This document shows, in pieces, positions 6,680-14,430 of a DNA stretch of 33,543 nucleotides. The position numbers and the translations under genes were made by a program. The notes below the pieces were generated by a model, which saw only the letters and a list, made by a program, of their open reading frames with translations, ran no database searches and was not told the DNA's origin. This DNA comes from an uncultured Oscillospiraceae bacterium (lineage in GTDB: Bacteria > Bacillota > Clostridia > Oscillospirales > Oscillospiraceae): the NCBI GenBank assembly GCA_934593275.1, contig CAKTQE010000018.1, positions 1-33,543 on the forward strand. Reading direction: 5' to 3'. Every line of letters starts with the position of its first letter. Position 1 is the first letter of the stretch.

Positions 6680-8491
6680 ATGATTATTCGGATAGACTAT
6701 TTGACATATACCGAACAAGTCAATATTGCAAACGATTCTACGGACAAAGCTGCATGGAAGGCACTTTACGGTTTCATTTGCGACTATTTACCAATCAGCG
6801 TTTTGTCTTATTCAGATTGGAGCATTACCTTTCCGTGGAGATACTTCCTTTCCATTAAGGGATATATTGGGCAATACCTTCTGGCGCATCGGAATCAGTA
6901 TAAGGTTATCTTTTCTGAAAACGCCAAAGCCAGACTGAAAACAGCGAATGACACCTCATATAATGCTGCAATATCTCAAAGCGGAAGAAGTGAAAGCGAC
7001 ATCTTACAGCAGCTTTCATCTGTTGGGTTTAAGAGGCATCTGACAAATAATCAAGTGTGCAATTTGAGTAAAATATCTCATTTGCCAGGAGCTGCTACAT
7101 TTTCTGTTCCTGGTGCTGGTAAAACAACAGAGGCACTAGCATTTTTCTTCCTCAATGCTACGGATGCAGACCGATTGCTGGTTGTCGCACCTAAAAATGC
7201 TTTTAGTGCATGGGATGAACAGCTGGATGCGTGCATGGGGGATAATTGCGGCGAATTTGTCCGTTTGCGAGGTGGAGAATCTGCTATACAAACTGCCTTA
7301 CAAGCAGACCCACGTTTTATGCTTATTACTTATGATCAGTTGCCTCGTGTAAAAAGCGTCATTATTTCTTTGCTTTCTTCTGGAAATGTTTATATGTTCC
7401 TTGATGAAAGCCACAGGATAAAGGGCGGAAAACAAATTAAACGGGCAGATGCAATTTTGGAAATGGCGCATTTGCCAAAGCGAAAGCTCATTATGAGTGG
7501 TACGCCTATGCCGCAAAGCCCAAAAGATTTAATCTCACAGTTTCTTTTCTTGTATCCGACCAAAGATGTATCTGAAACTACCGTTATTGATTTAATTCAG
7601 CCAATTTTTGTTCGAACAACTAAAGGACAACTAGGTATACCGAAACTTGATCACAAAGTTGTCCAAGTCCCGATGACTCAATTGCAGCGAGAAATATATA
7701 AAACGCTTAAATCGGAAGTTCGTCGCCAACTTAACCCGACTCTTTCAGACTCCTCGCGGTATGAGTTGCGGAGAATTGGAAAATGCGTGATGAAGGTGAT
7801 GGAGTTTGTATCTAATCCCGCTTTATTGTCAAATGATATGGACTATGCTTTTGATCGAAGGGTTGGCGCACTGCTACTCGCATCTGACGGCCCCAAAATT
7901 GATTATGTGTGTCGCAGAGCTAGAGAGCTTGCCGCAGCGGGGAAAAAAGTAATTATATGGTCGTCTTTTGTCCAAAACGTTGAATTGATTGCATTGAGAC
8001 TTAGTGACTTGGGAGCAGAATTTATTCATGGGGGTGTCGATGCTGGAGATGAAAACGACTTTGATACTCGTGAGGGAAAAATCAAGCGTTTTCATACCGA
8101 TGATACCTGTAAAGTGTTGGTTGCAAATCCAGCAGCTTGTTCAGAGGGGATTAGCTTACACAAGGTCTGTCAAAATGCCATTTACCTAGATCGTTCGTTT
8201 AATGCTGCCCATTATATGCAATCTGAGGATCGTATCCATAGGCTTGGACTGGCTCCTGATGCCAAACCTCAGATTGAGTTTGTCGAGTGCGAAGAAAGCA
8301 TTGACCAAGTTGTCCGAACAAGATTGGAAATCAAAGTAAAAACAATGGCTCAGGCGTTAGAGGATACGTCTTTAAGTGTAGAAATAAGTTCTGTGGACTA
8401 TGATGAGGAAGCCGAAGACTGTGATAGTTTAACAGCAGATGATGCAAAAGCTGTTATAGACTACTTTTTCAATGGTGGTCAAAATGATTAG
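6680..8491 (+). CDS. SF2 (SNF2-type) DNA helicase/translocase of the defence operon
   Basis: The 603-residue product carries the motifs of superfamily 2 ATPases: Walker A PGAGKTT (144-150), motif Ia with VVAPKNAFSAW, Walker B DESH (242-245), motif III MSGTPMPQSP (272-281). The C-terminal lobe has VANPAACSEGISLHK, then QSEDRIHRLG as motif VI with the arginine finger. The SEGISL/EDRIHRLG pairing is typical of SNF2 translocases. An N-terminal region of about 115 residues has no recognisable domain. The ATG at 6680 lies one base after the preceding stop; a TTG at 6638 is an alternative. It probably moves along DNA as the motor for the nuclease components. Confidence 0.85.
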   Translation: MIIRIDYLTYTEQVNIANDSTDKAAWKALYGFICDYLPISVLSYSDWSITFPWRYFLSIKGYIGQYLLAHRNQYKVIFSENAKARLKTANDTSYNAAISQSGRSESDILQQLSSVGFKRHLTNNQVCNLSKISHLPGAATFSVPGAGKTTEALAFFFLNATDADRLLVVAPKNAFSAWDEQLDACMGDNCGEFVRLRGGESAIQTALQADPRFMLITYDQLPRVKSVIISLLSSGNVYMFLDESHRIKGGKQIKRADAILEMAHLPKRKLIMSGTPMPQSPKDLISQFLFLYPTKDVSETTVIDLIQPIFVRTTKGQLGIPKLDHKVVQVPMTQLQREIYKTLKSEVRRQLNPTLSDSSRYELRRIGKCVMKVMEFVSNPALLSNDMDYAFDRRVGALLLASDGPKIDYVCRRARELAAAGKKVIIWSSFVQNVELIALRLSDLGAEFIHGGVDAGDENDFDTREGKIKRFHTDDTCKVLVANPAACSEGISLHKVCQNAIYLDRSFNAAHYMQSEDRIHRLGLAPDAKPQIEFVECEESIDQVVRTRLEIKVKTMAQALEDTSLSVEISSVDYDEEAEDCDSLTADDAKAVIDYFFNGGQND

Positions 8492-9347
8492 ATTGTCAAT
8501 GAACGTTTTGACCTCAGCGCTTGCGCTGCTTAGACACATACAAATCTACGATTTTGCATCCTTATCTGAACTGTCATATTCTAAGATTGTCTCTATTAGT
8601 GCAGAGGATATATTTGAATTTTCATCCAGCTGTGGTTGGACCTCAGAAAGCGAAAGTGGACTAACCTTGACTACACGTGGAATTGGGCTCCTACGACTCC
8701 AAACGCAGGGATTACTTATTGACCTTAAACGGCAAATGCTTACAGATTACGTATTAAAATGTGCCCCAATATGGGCAAATCGTATTCCTTATGGCAGGTG
8801 CGAGGCAACAATTTTTATGACCAAAGATGAAAGAGTGTGTTTTGCAGATGCAGGTTTGCTCTCTGATCATTTAGATGCTGGGATAGTTGATTGGTGGGAT
8901 ACAATCTCCTCCCATATTCGAATGCAGACCAAGCAATTAAAGACTGGAACTGGTCGACTTGGCGAACGAAATACTATCAAATATGAAAAAAGGCGAACGA
9001 ACATTGATCCTATATGGATGTCTATCGACAGCAACTTAGTCGGTTATGATATCAAATCTCAAGTGAGCAAAAACGACCCAGGCACTTTGCTTATCGAAGT
9101 AAAAGCATCTACCTTTACTTTGAGTAGGGCGGAATTTTATGTAACATCGAACGAATGGAATGTTGCCATAACGAGCGGAGCGTATGTCTTCCACTTATGG
9201 TGTCTTTCTGACGGCAAAAAAATGCTGGCCATTCTTTCTCCAGATGAGATATTACCCTATATACCCACAAACAATTTAGATGGACAATGGGAAACAGTCA
9301 AGATTCCATTTTTGTGTTTTGAGGACAAGTTTGTAGAGATAGCATAG
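8484..9347 (+). CDS. DUF3883-domain protein, predicted PD-(D/E)xK nuclease
   Basis: The C-terminal half (about 155-245) matches the DUF3883 pattern: TGRLGERNTIKYEK, then VGYDIKS, then LLIEVKAS, and a Y/NEW segment. The Glu161, Asp189 and Glu205-x-Lys207 set is what the PD-(D/E)xK superfamily uses for metal-dependent cleavage. The N-terminal 100 residues look like winged-helix DNA-binding modules (GLTLTTRGIGLLRL). Length is 287 residues if the ATG at 8484 is used, overlapping the helicase stop by 8 nt; an ATG four codons earlier is possible. With the BglII-like protein looking degenerate, this is the best candidate for the nuclease of the system. Confidence 0.7.
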   Translation: MIRLSMNVLTSALALLRHIQIYDFASLSELSYSKIVSISAEDIFEFSSSCGWTSESESGLTLTTRGIGLLRLQTQGLLIDLKRQMLTDYVLKCAPIWANRIPYGRCEATIFMTKDERVCFADAGLLSDHLDAGIVDWWDTISSHIRMQTKQLKTGTGRLGERNTIKYEKRRTNIDPIWMSIDSNLVGYDIKSQVSKNDPGTLLIEVKASTFTLSRAEFYVTSNEWNVAITSGAYVFHLWCLSDGKKMLAILSPDEILPYIPTNNLDGQWETVKIPFLCFEDKFVEIA

Positions 9348-9361
9348 AGAGGTTTTTTGTT

Positions 9362-11500
9362 ATGAGTGACATGGACAAGTATATCAATAATTTGAGTGCA
9401 GAATTTAAGAGACTATCATATGAAGATATGGCAGAATGCTCAGATACCGAAAAGTTACTCTATCTCTATGCCTATTACCATTATTTTAATGCGGATAGCA
9501 GTAAGATATCTGATATTGTCCAGGGAAATATCTACAATCCAGATGCTTCAGATCAAATCACAGGTATATATTTAGATCAGGAAGCTGATAATGGAGACGT
9601 GGATGCAGTTATTGCGATTTATTCCCATAATAATTCTTTTGATTTTCCCGCTATTTTAAAAACGTTCAAAGATGCTGAAGCTGCGATGCTTGCTGCACAA
9701 GAATCAAAGACTAACGTTCGCAAAGAATTAAGCAATATTTCTAGGGATGATGAGTACAAAATATCAGAGACTAGACCGCTTAAAATACGCTTGATTACTA
9801 ACTACAACCCTAAAACCGCAGGAACCAAGAAAGCAATCCTAAACGCTATCCAGACGATGAAATCAGCGGGTGACCATGTTTCATACTTAATATCTTTTGG
9901 GCTAGATATTGAGTATGAAATCATGGAAATTGAAAACCCGAAGGAATATGTGGACGAAGCTATTATCCAGCTAGATGCGCCCAACAATCATATGTGTTTT
10001 GGAACGGAAAAATCTCTAATCGTTAACATATCCGCGCGCTCCTTAAAGTGTCTATATGAACAATACGGGTATAGAGGGCTGTTTGCTCAAAATTTAAGAT
10101 ATTACGTAAAGAACGCCAGAATTGATGGAAATATTATTGAGTCAATACAAGAACATCCTGAAAAATTTTGGTACTACAATAATGGTATTATACTAATTTG
10201 CGATGATTATCTTATTGATGGAAGCAACATCCTCGTTCGAAATTTTTCAATAATCAACGGTGGACAAACGACAAAACTTGTCGGTGAGACAGATTTTGAT
10301 CGAGATTTCTATATTCAATGTAAGATTATCAAGAACAAGTACGAGTTGATCGATGAGCGCCTAGAGTTCATTGCAAATGTGGCTGAAGCTACTAATACTC
10401 AAAAACCAATAAAGGACAAAGACTTAATCGCCAATCGTATCGAACAGCGCCTGTTAAAAAGACAACTTGCAGACGCCGGAATATACTGCCAGATCAAACG
10501 CGGTGAAAAAGTAAACAAGAAATTGTATCCCGCAGCATGGCAGAATACGACAAATGAAGAACTGGGGCAATTTTTGCTCTCGTTCGTTTATCAGAAGCCT
10601 GGCACTGCCCGTGGCAGTAAAGCATCTATCTGTGGCAATAAAGAGCGATATCATCTACTATTTAGCAAGAAGTATAATAACGGACTGCTTAGCGACCTTC
10701 TAAAAATTAAAGCGTTCTATAAACTTTGGGCAAGCCGTGTCAAAAAGACAGATGATGGAACTGATCCCTATAAAGTCGGATTAGTCAATAATGGTATGTT
10801 CTTTATGACGGCTATCATCGGGATTGTGTGTAAAATTTACTACCGTCCCAATGTTATTAACCAAATCACAACATCAGTTATGTCTGAGCAAAAATTAGAA
10901 GTAGTTGCACAACATGATATTGACCACCCCATCTTCCGTCTTGATCTGCAGGAAAAAGAGCAATTTTTTACACTGTTTGAATATTGCTATACCAAGTTTT
11001 ACAGACCGGGGTACGAGTTTTTGAAAACATTTAAAGAAAAGTATAACAACTATTCCAATTTTACTAAGATCAATAACAATTATACGACATATGTCTTCAA
11101 ACAAATTGAGTTTGAATATCGTCACGGAATACCTAACAATGACATGGCCTTGCTTGATTCTGTTCTGTATAAAGCGTCTGATGAAGACATTTTGCGAAAC
11201 AAAGCACTGCTAGAGAAATATGTTAACGTAGTGTATGTTGATGCGGCGTCCGAAAGCAACGTTCCAGAGAGCGTTTCCGCAGAAATCAAAGAGAGGCTTA
11301 TCGCGTACCGAACTAAAACATATAAATTAAACCGGATCAAGGCATACGAAGTATTTAAAAATGTTTCCTGCGACAGAATCGCAAAATTTGCACCTACATC
11401 GTTGGAAGATTTAAAGGCTCTACGCTGTTTAGATGAAGCCCAGATAACTCTTTATGGTCAAGACATTATTGAAATAGTAAGTCAGGTGCTAAATAGGTAA
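9362..11500 (+). CDS. AIPR-family protein (abortive infection/phage-resistance type)
   Basis: The 712-residue protein carries the AIPR signature: RGLFAQNLRYYV (about 237-248), then EKFWYYNNGIILICDD and NFSIINGGQTT (about 293-303), followed by ANVAEATNTQKPIKDKDLIANR. This family was named from lactococcal abortive infection loci and commonly sits beside methyltransferases and helicases; its biochemical activity is not established to my knowledge. The C-terminal 250 residues are helical and unrecognised. The start has AGAGAGG eight bases upstream, 14 nt after the DUF3883 gene. It is the last gene of the island operon. No strong terminator follows directly; the inverted repeat at 11555-11590 may do double duty. 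Confidence 0.8.
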   Translation: MSDMDKYINNLSAEFKRLSYEDMAECSDTEKLLYLYAYYHYFNADSSKISDIVQGNIYNPDASDQITGIYLDQEADNGDVDAVIAIYSHNNSFDFPAILKTFKDAEAAMLAAQESKTNVRKELSNISRDDEYKISETRPLKIRLITNYNPKTAGTKKAILNAIQTMKSAGDHVSYLISFGLDIEYEIMEIENPKEYVDEAIIQLDAPNNHMCFGTEKSLIVNISARSLKCLYEQYGYRGLFAQNLRYYVKNARIDGNIIESIQEHPEKFWYYNNGIILICDDYLIDGSNILVRNFSIINGGQTTKLVGETDFDRDFYIQCKIIKNKYELIDERLEFIANVAEATNTQKPIKDKDLIANRIEQRLLKRQLADAGIYCQIKRGEKVNKKLYPAAWQNTTNEELGQFLLSFVYQKPGTARGSKASICGNKERYHLLFSKKYNNGLLSDLLKIKAFYKLWASRVKKTDDGTDPYKVGLVNNGMFFMTAIIGIVCKIYYRPNVINQITTSVMSEQKLEVVAQHDIDHPIFRLDLQEKEQFFTLFEYCYTKFYRPGYEFLKTFKEKYNNYSNFTKINNNYTTYVFKQIEFEYRHGIPNNDMALLDSVLYKASDEDILRNKALLEKYVNVVYVDAASESNVPESVSAEIKERLIAYRTKTYKLNRIKAYEVFKNVSCDRIAKFAPTSLEDLKALRCLDEAQITLYGQDIIEIVSQVLNR

Positions 11501-11505
11501 AACGT

Positions 11506-11528
11506 GGGGGATATAGTCCAACGGTAGC
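11506..11528 (+). other. tRNA 5'-end-like fragment (possible att remnant)
   Basis: GGGGGATATAGTCCAACGG and the following TAGC resemble the acceptor 5' strand and D-arm of a bacterial tRNA. No anticodon arm, T-arm or 3' acceptor strand follows, so this is not a tRNA gene. It lies right after the last island gene and might be a remnant of an integration site. Chance similarity is possible. Confidence 0.3.
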
Positions 11529-11554
11529 TAAGCAGCTCGGAGAAAATAATTACG

Positions 11555-11596
11555 CCCCATTATACCCTTGACCTCTTGGGTATAATGGGGTATAAT
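11555..11596 (+). promoter_or_regulatory. Promoter embedded in a perfect 13-bp inverted repeat
   Basis: CCCCATTATACCC (11555-11567) and GGGTATAATGGGG (11578-11590) are perfect inverted arms with a 10-nt loop. The loop begins TTGACC (11568-11573), which pairs at exactly 17 nt with TATAAT (11591-11596) to make a near-consensus promoter for the ATPase gene at 11631. A dimeric repressor on the arms, or a cruciform, would block the -35 box. Confidence 0.7.
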
Positions 11597-11630
11597 TCTG
11601 CATAGAATAGTATCTCACGGGAGGTGCGCT

Positions 11631-13415
11631 ATGGACTTATCCGAAATGCAGACACGGGCGGCGGAGCTGGAACAGCAGATTTCTGCTTTACCCGCAGGCT
11701 CTATTACGAAGAAAACCGTCAACGGTAAGGACTATTTCTACCACCGTTGGACGGAGAACAAGAAACGGCGGGAGAAGTATATTCCTGCTGACGAATTGGA
11801 GAATTTCCGCGCCCAAATCGAGCGGCGGAAGGCGCTGGAGCAGGAGCTGAAAGCGCTGAAAAGGCAGCTGCCCAAGGCGAAATCTGCGAATTTTTCCGCG
11901 TTTACCACCAATGTCCGAACCGGCGAGGTGCTGCGTTCCTTTGCGGCATCTGTTCGCGGCTATCGCAGGCGCGAGTGCTTCCGGCAGCTGCACGACTTTG
12001 TCTACGGCGAGCCGCAGGACAAGGTGTTCATTCTCTACGGCCTGCGCCGGACGGGGAAAACCACCATGATCCGCCAGATTTTCGCGGAGATGAGCGACAC
12101 GCAGCTTGCCAAGGCAGCGTTCATTCAGATCACCGCAAAAGACACGCTGGCAGACGTGAACCGCGACCTCAAGGCATTGGAAGCGCAGGGCTTTCGCTAT
12201 GTGTTCCTCGATGAAGTGACGCTGATGGAGGATTTCATCGAGGGCGCGGCGCTGTTTTCTGATGTGTTCGCGGCCTGCGGCATGAAGATCGTGCTCTCCG
12301 GCACGGACTCGCTGGGCTTCCTCTTTACCGAGGACGAACAGCTTTACGACCGCTGCATTCTGCTGCACACCACATTCATCCCTTACCGGGAGTTTGAATC
12401 TGTCCTCGGCGTTCACGGCATCGACGAGTATATCCGCTACGGCGGCACCATGAGTCTCGGCGGCGTCCACTACAACGAGACCTCCACCTTTGCCAGCAAG
12501 GAAAGCACCGACGAATATGTGGACACCGCCATTGCCCGCAACATCCAGCACTCCCTGCGCTGCTATCAGTACGAGGGGCATTTCCGCCATCTGCGGGATT
12601 TATACGAGAAGGGCGAACTGACCAGCGCCATCAACCGGGTGGTGGAGGACATCAACCACCGCTTCACGCTGGAGGTGCTGTCGCAGGATTGGAAGTCCCA
12701 CGACCTTGGTATTTCCGCCAGCAATCTGCGCCGGGATCGGAAGAACCCGACGGACATCCTCGACCGCATCGACCTTGCGCTTGTTACCGACAGTCTGCGG
12801 AAGCTGCTGGAAATTCGCAACAGGGCAGAACAGACCGTAGTGCCGGACGATGTTCACGCAGCGGAGATCAAGGAGTATCTGGACTTGCTGAACTTAACGC
12901 GGGAGATCGATGTGCTGCACCTGCCAAATGTCAGCACGAAGTCCAGCCGCACGGTGATCGCCCAGCCGGGACTCCGCTATGTGCAGGCAGATGCACTGAT
13001 CCGCAGCCTGCTGCTGGATGAGACATTCATGGCCCTGTCTCTGGCAGAGCGCACCGCCGTACAGCAGCGCATCCTGACCGAGATCAAAGGGCGGATGCTG
13101 GAGGATATCGTTCTGTTGGAAACCAAGCTGGCAAACCCCAGGAAGCAGGTATTCGTCCTGCAATTCCCCGTGGGCGAATTTGACATGGTGGTGTTTGACC
13201 CGGAGGCAGGCTCTTGCCAGATTTTCGAGATCAAACACAGCGAAGAAGCTGTCCCGCAGCAGTACCGCCATCTGACCGATGAGCAAAAATGCGCCCAGAC
13301 GGAGCACCGCTACGGCCCGATCACCGGAAAATTTGTCCTCTACCGTGGGGAAAGCCAAGAGGTAGATGGTATTCAGTTTCAGAATGTAGAAGAATATCTG
13401 AGAAACCTTGCATAG
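11631..13415 (+). CDS. ATPase fused to a PD-(D/E)xK-like nuclease domain, probable defence or mobile-element gene
   Basis: The 594-residue protein begins with a coiled, charged region and a small beta module (residues 20-50, ITKKTVNGKDYFYHRW). An AAA/STAND-type ATPase follows, with Walker A GLRRTGKTT (about 137-145) and Walker B FLDEVTLM (about 193-200). A sensor-like VLSGTDS comes next. Near the C-terminus, GEFDMVVFD then CQIFEIKHS supply the Asp and Glu-x-Lys of a PD-(D/E)xK fold (about 517-538). This matches the AAA_14/DUF4143-like ATPases of unclear function that are often found in accessory DNA. GGGAGG precedes the ATG. Its base composition is GC-rich, unlike the island to its left, so it is a separate unit. 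Confidence 0.7.
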   Translation: MDLSEMQTRAAELEQQISALPAGSITKKTVNGKDYFYHRWTENKKRREKYIPADELENFRAQIERRKALEQELKALKRQLPKAKSANFSAFTTNVRTGEVLRSFAASVRGYRRRECFRQLHDFVYGEPQDKVFILYGLRRTGKTTMIRQIFAEMSDTQLAKAAFIQITAKDTLADVNRDLKALEAQGFRYVFLDEVTLMEDFIEGAALFSDVFAACGMKIVLSGTDSLGFLFTEDEQLYDRCILLHTTFIPYREFESVLGVHGIDEYIRYGGTMSLGGVHYNETSTFASKESTDEYVDTAIARNIQHSLRCYQYEGHFRHLRDLYEKGELTSAINRVVEDINHRFTLEVLSQDWKSHDLGISASNLRRDRKNPTDILDRIDLALVTDSLRKLLEIRNRAEQTVVPDDVHAAEIKEYLDLLNLTREIDVLHLPNVSTKSSRTVIAQPGLRYVQADALIRSLLLDETFMALSLAERTAVQQRILTEIKGRMLEDIVLLETKLANPRKQVFVLQFPVGEFDMVVFDPEAGSCQIFEIKHSEEAVPQQYRHLTDEQKCAQTEHRYGPITGKFVLYRGESQEVDGIQFQNVEEYLRNLA

Positions 13416-13416
13416 C

Positions 13417-13455
13417 AAAACCGCCGTCCCGACCGAAAATTGGGATGGCGGTTTT
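13417..13455 (+). terminator. Strong bidirectional-type terminator after the ATPase gene
   Basis: AAAACCGCCGTCCC (13417-13430) pairs with GGGATGGCGGTTTT (13442-13455), a 14-bp stem with one wobble and an 11-nt loop. It has an A-run on the left and a T-run on the right. Nearly the same element recurs at 18619-18655. Confidence 0.9.
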
Positions 13456-13862
13456 ACATAGACCTAAAATCCGATAGATTCAATATACAGTTTTCAAAGC
13501 CTGTATCCAATCGTGCAGACTTCTGGCCGCAGGAGGTTACCACCTGAATATTTGAAAAGTGGGATTTTGGGGCCGATATATTTATTGAAAAGTCTTGAAA
13601 AATAAGCCGAAAAGCTATTGAAAAGTTGGTTCGCAAAGAAAGAGAAGTCCGCTGGCTAGAGGGAGTAGAACGAATAGCGATTGGAAAGTGCAATGGGAAA
13701 AGAATAGGGCGGTTATCGGATAAAAGCCCATCTATGTCATATTGCACAGAAATAAAAAGAAGTTCTAGGTGAAAAAGACGAATATTCGTTTCAACTGACG
13801 ATTTCCGTTGCCTGTCTGGCGCAAAGGTGCTAAGCTAAAAACATAACGAGGAGGGGACTATT
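13456..13862. other. Non-coding stretch with repeat copy and phased TTGAAAA motifs
   Basis: No convincing gene on either strand. It contains the first copy of the dispersed repeat (13493-13529), TTGAAAAGT at 13552, 13585 and 13618 (33 nt apart) plus a variant at 13595, and a weak promoter candidate, TTGCCT (13808-13813) with TAAGCT (13831-13836), ahead of the gene at 13863. Confidence 0.45.
13493..13529 (+). repeat. Dispersed 37-nt degenerate direct repeat, copy 1
   Basis: This copy matches 15703-15739 at 31 of 37 positions, and at 21 of the first 22. The two copies are in the same orientation and bracket the gene pair 13863-15426. Origin unknown. Confidence 0.6.
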
Positions 13863-14408
13863 ATGACAGAACTGGAAACCATGCAGCGGGCGAAAATGTA
13901 TCTGGACAAGCTGGCCCAGGGGATCGACCCCATTTCGGGGCAGGAGATCCCCAATGATTCCGTGCTGAACAATGTTCGGTTGGCGAGGTGCTTTTTCTAT
14001 GTTTCCGGGATATTGGATCAGGTCATTGCCAACGGCGGCAGGGTAATCTCGGGAGAGAAGAATTTCTATATCACCCAAGAGGAGATTTCCCGTTTGCAGC
14101 CTTCACAGGAAGCACTTCGAATTACCCAGTTTGCAGATCGAATCACGGACGGGGTCCATGATCCGGCTAGGAAGCGGCTGAAGGCGACCACGATCACCAA
14201 TTGGTTGATAGAAAAAGGCTTCCTGGAAAAGCGGGTTGACGAAGCCGGAAAATCCAAGCGGCTGCCAACGGCGGCAGGAGAGCAGCTGGGCCTGTCTGTC
14301 CGGGAGATGCAGGGGAAGACAGGGCCTTTTCAGGCGGTGTACTACGGGGCAAACGCACAGCGGTTTATTCTGGATCATCTGATGGACATCCTGCGGGAAG
14401 AACAATAG
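13863..14408 (+). CDS. Conserved hypothetical protein, possible winged-helix regulator
   Basis: I do not recognise a named family for this 181-residue protein, although the opening AKMYLDKLAQGIDPISGQEIP followed by NNVRLARCFFYVSGIL looks like a pattern conserved in gut Firmicutes. The middle (about 85-145), with ITNWLIEKGFLEKR and then KRLPTAAGEQLGL, reads like a winged-helix domain with a beta wing, so DNA or protein binding is plausible. GAGGAGGGG precedes the ATG. The next gene starts 22 nt after its stop with its own AAGGAG, so the two probably form an operon. Confidence 0.6.
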   Translation: MTELETMQRAKMYLDKLAQGIDPISGQEIPNDSVLNNVRLARCFFYVSGILDQVIANGGRVISGEKNFYITQEEISRLQPSQEALRITQFADRITDGVHDPARKRLKATTITNWLIEKGFLEKRVDEAGKSKRLPTAAGEQLGLSVREMQGKTGPFQAVYYGANAQRFILDHLMDILREEQ

Positions 14409-14430
14409 CGCAATAGATAAGGAGTAGAAT

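Noticed and set aside
11688..12590. A 300-codon frame on the minus strand inside the ATPase gene
   Set aside because: No ribosome site or recognisable motif; the plus-strand frame carries Walker A and B motifs.
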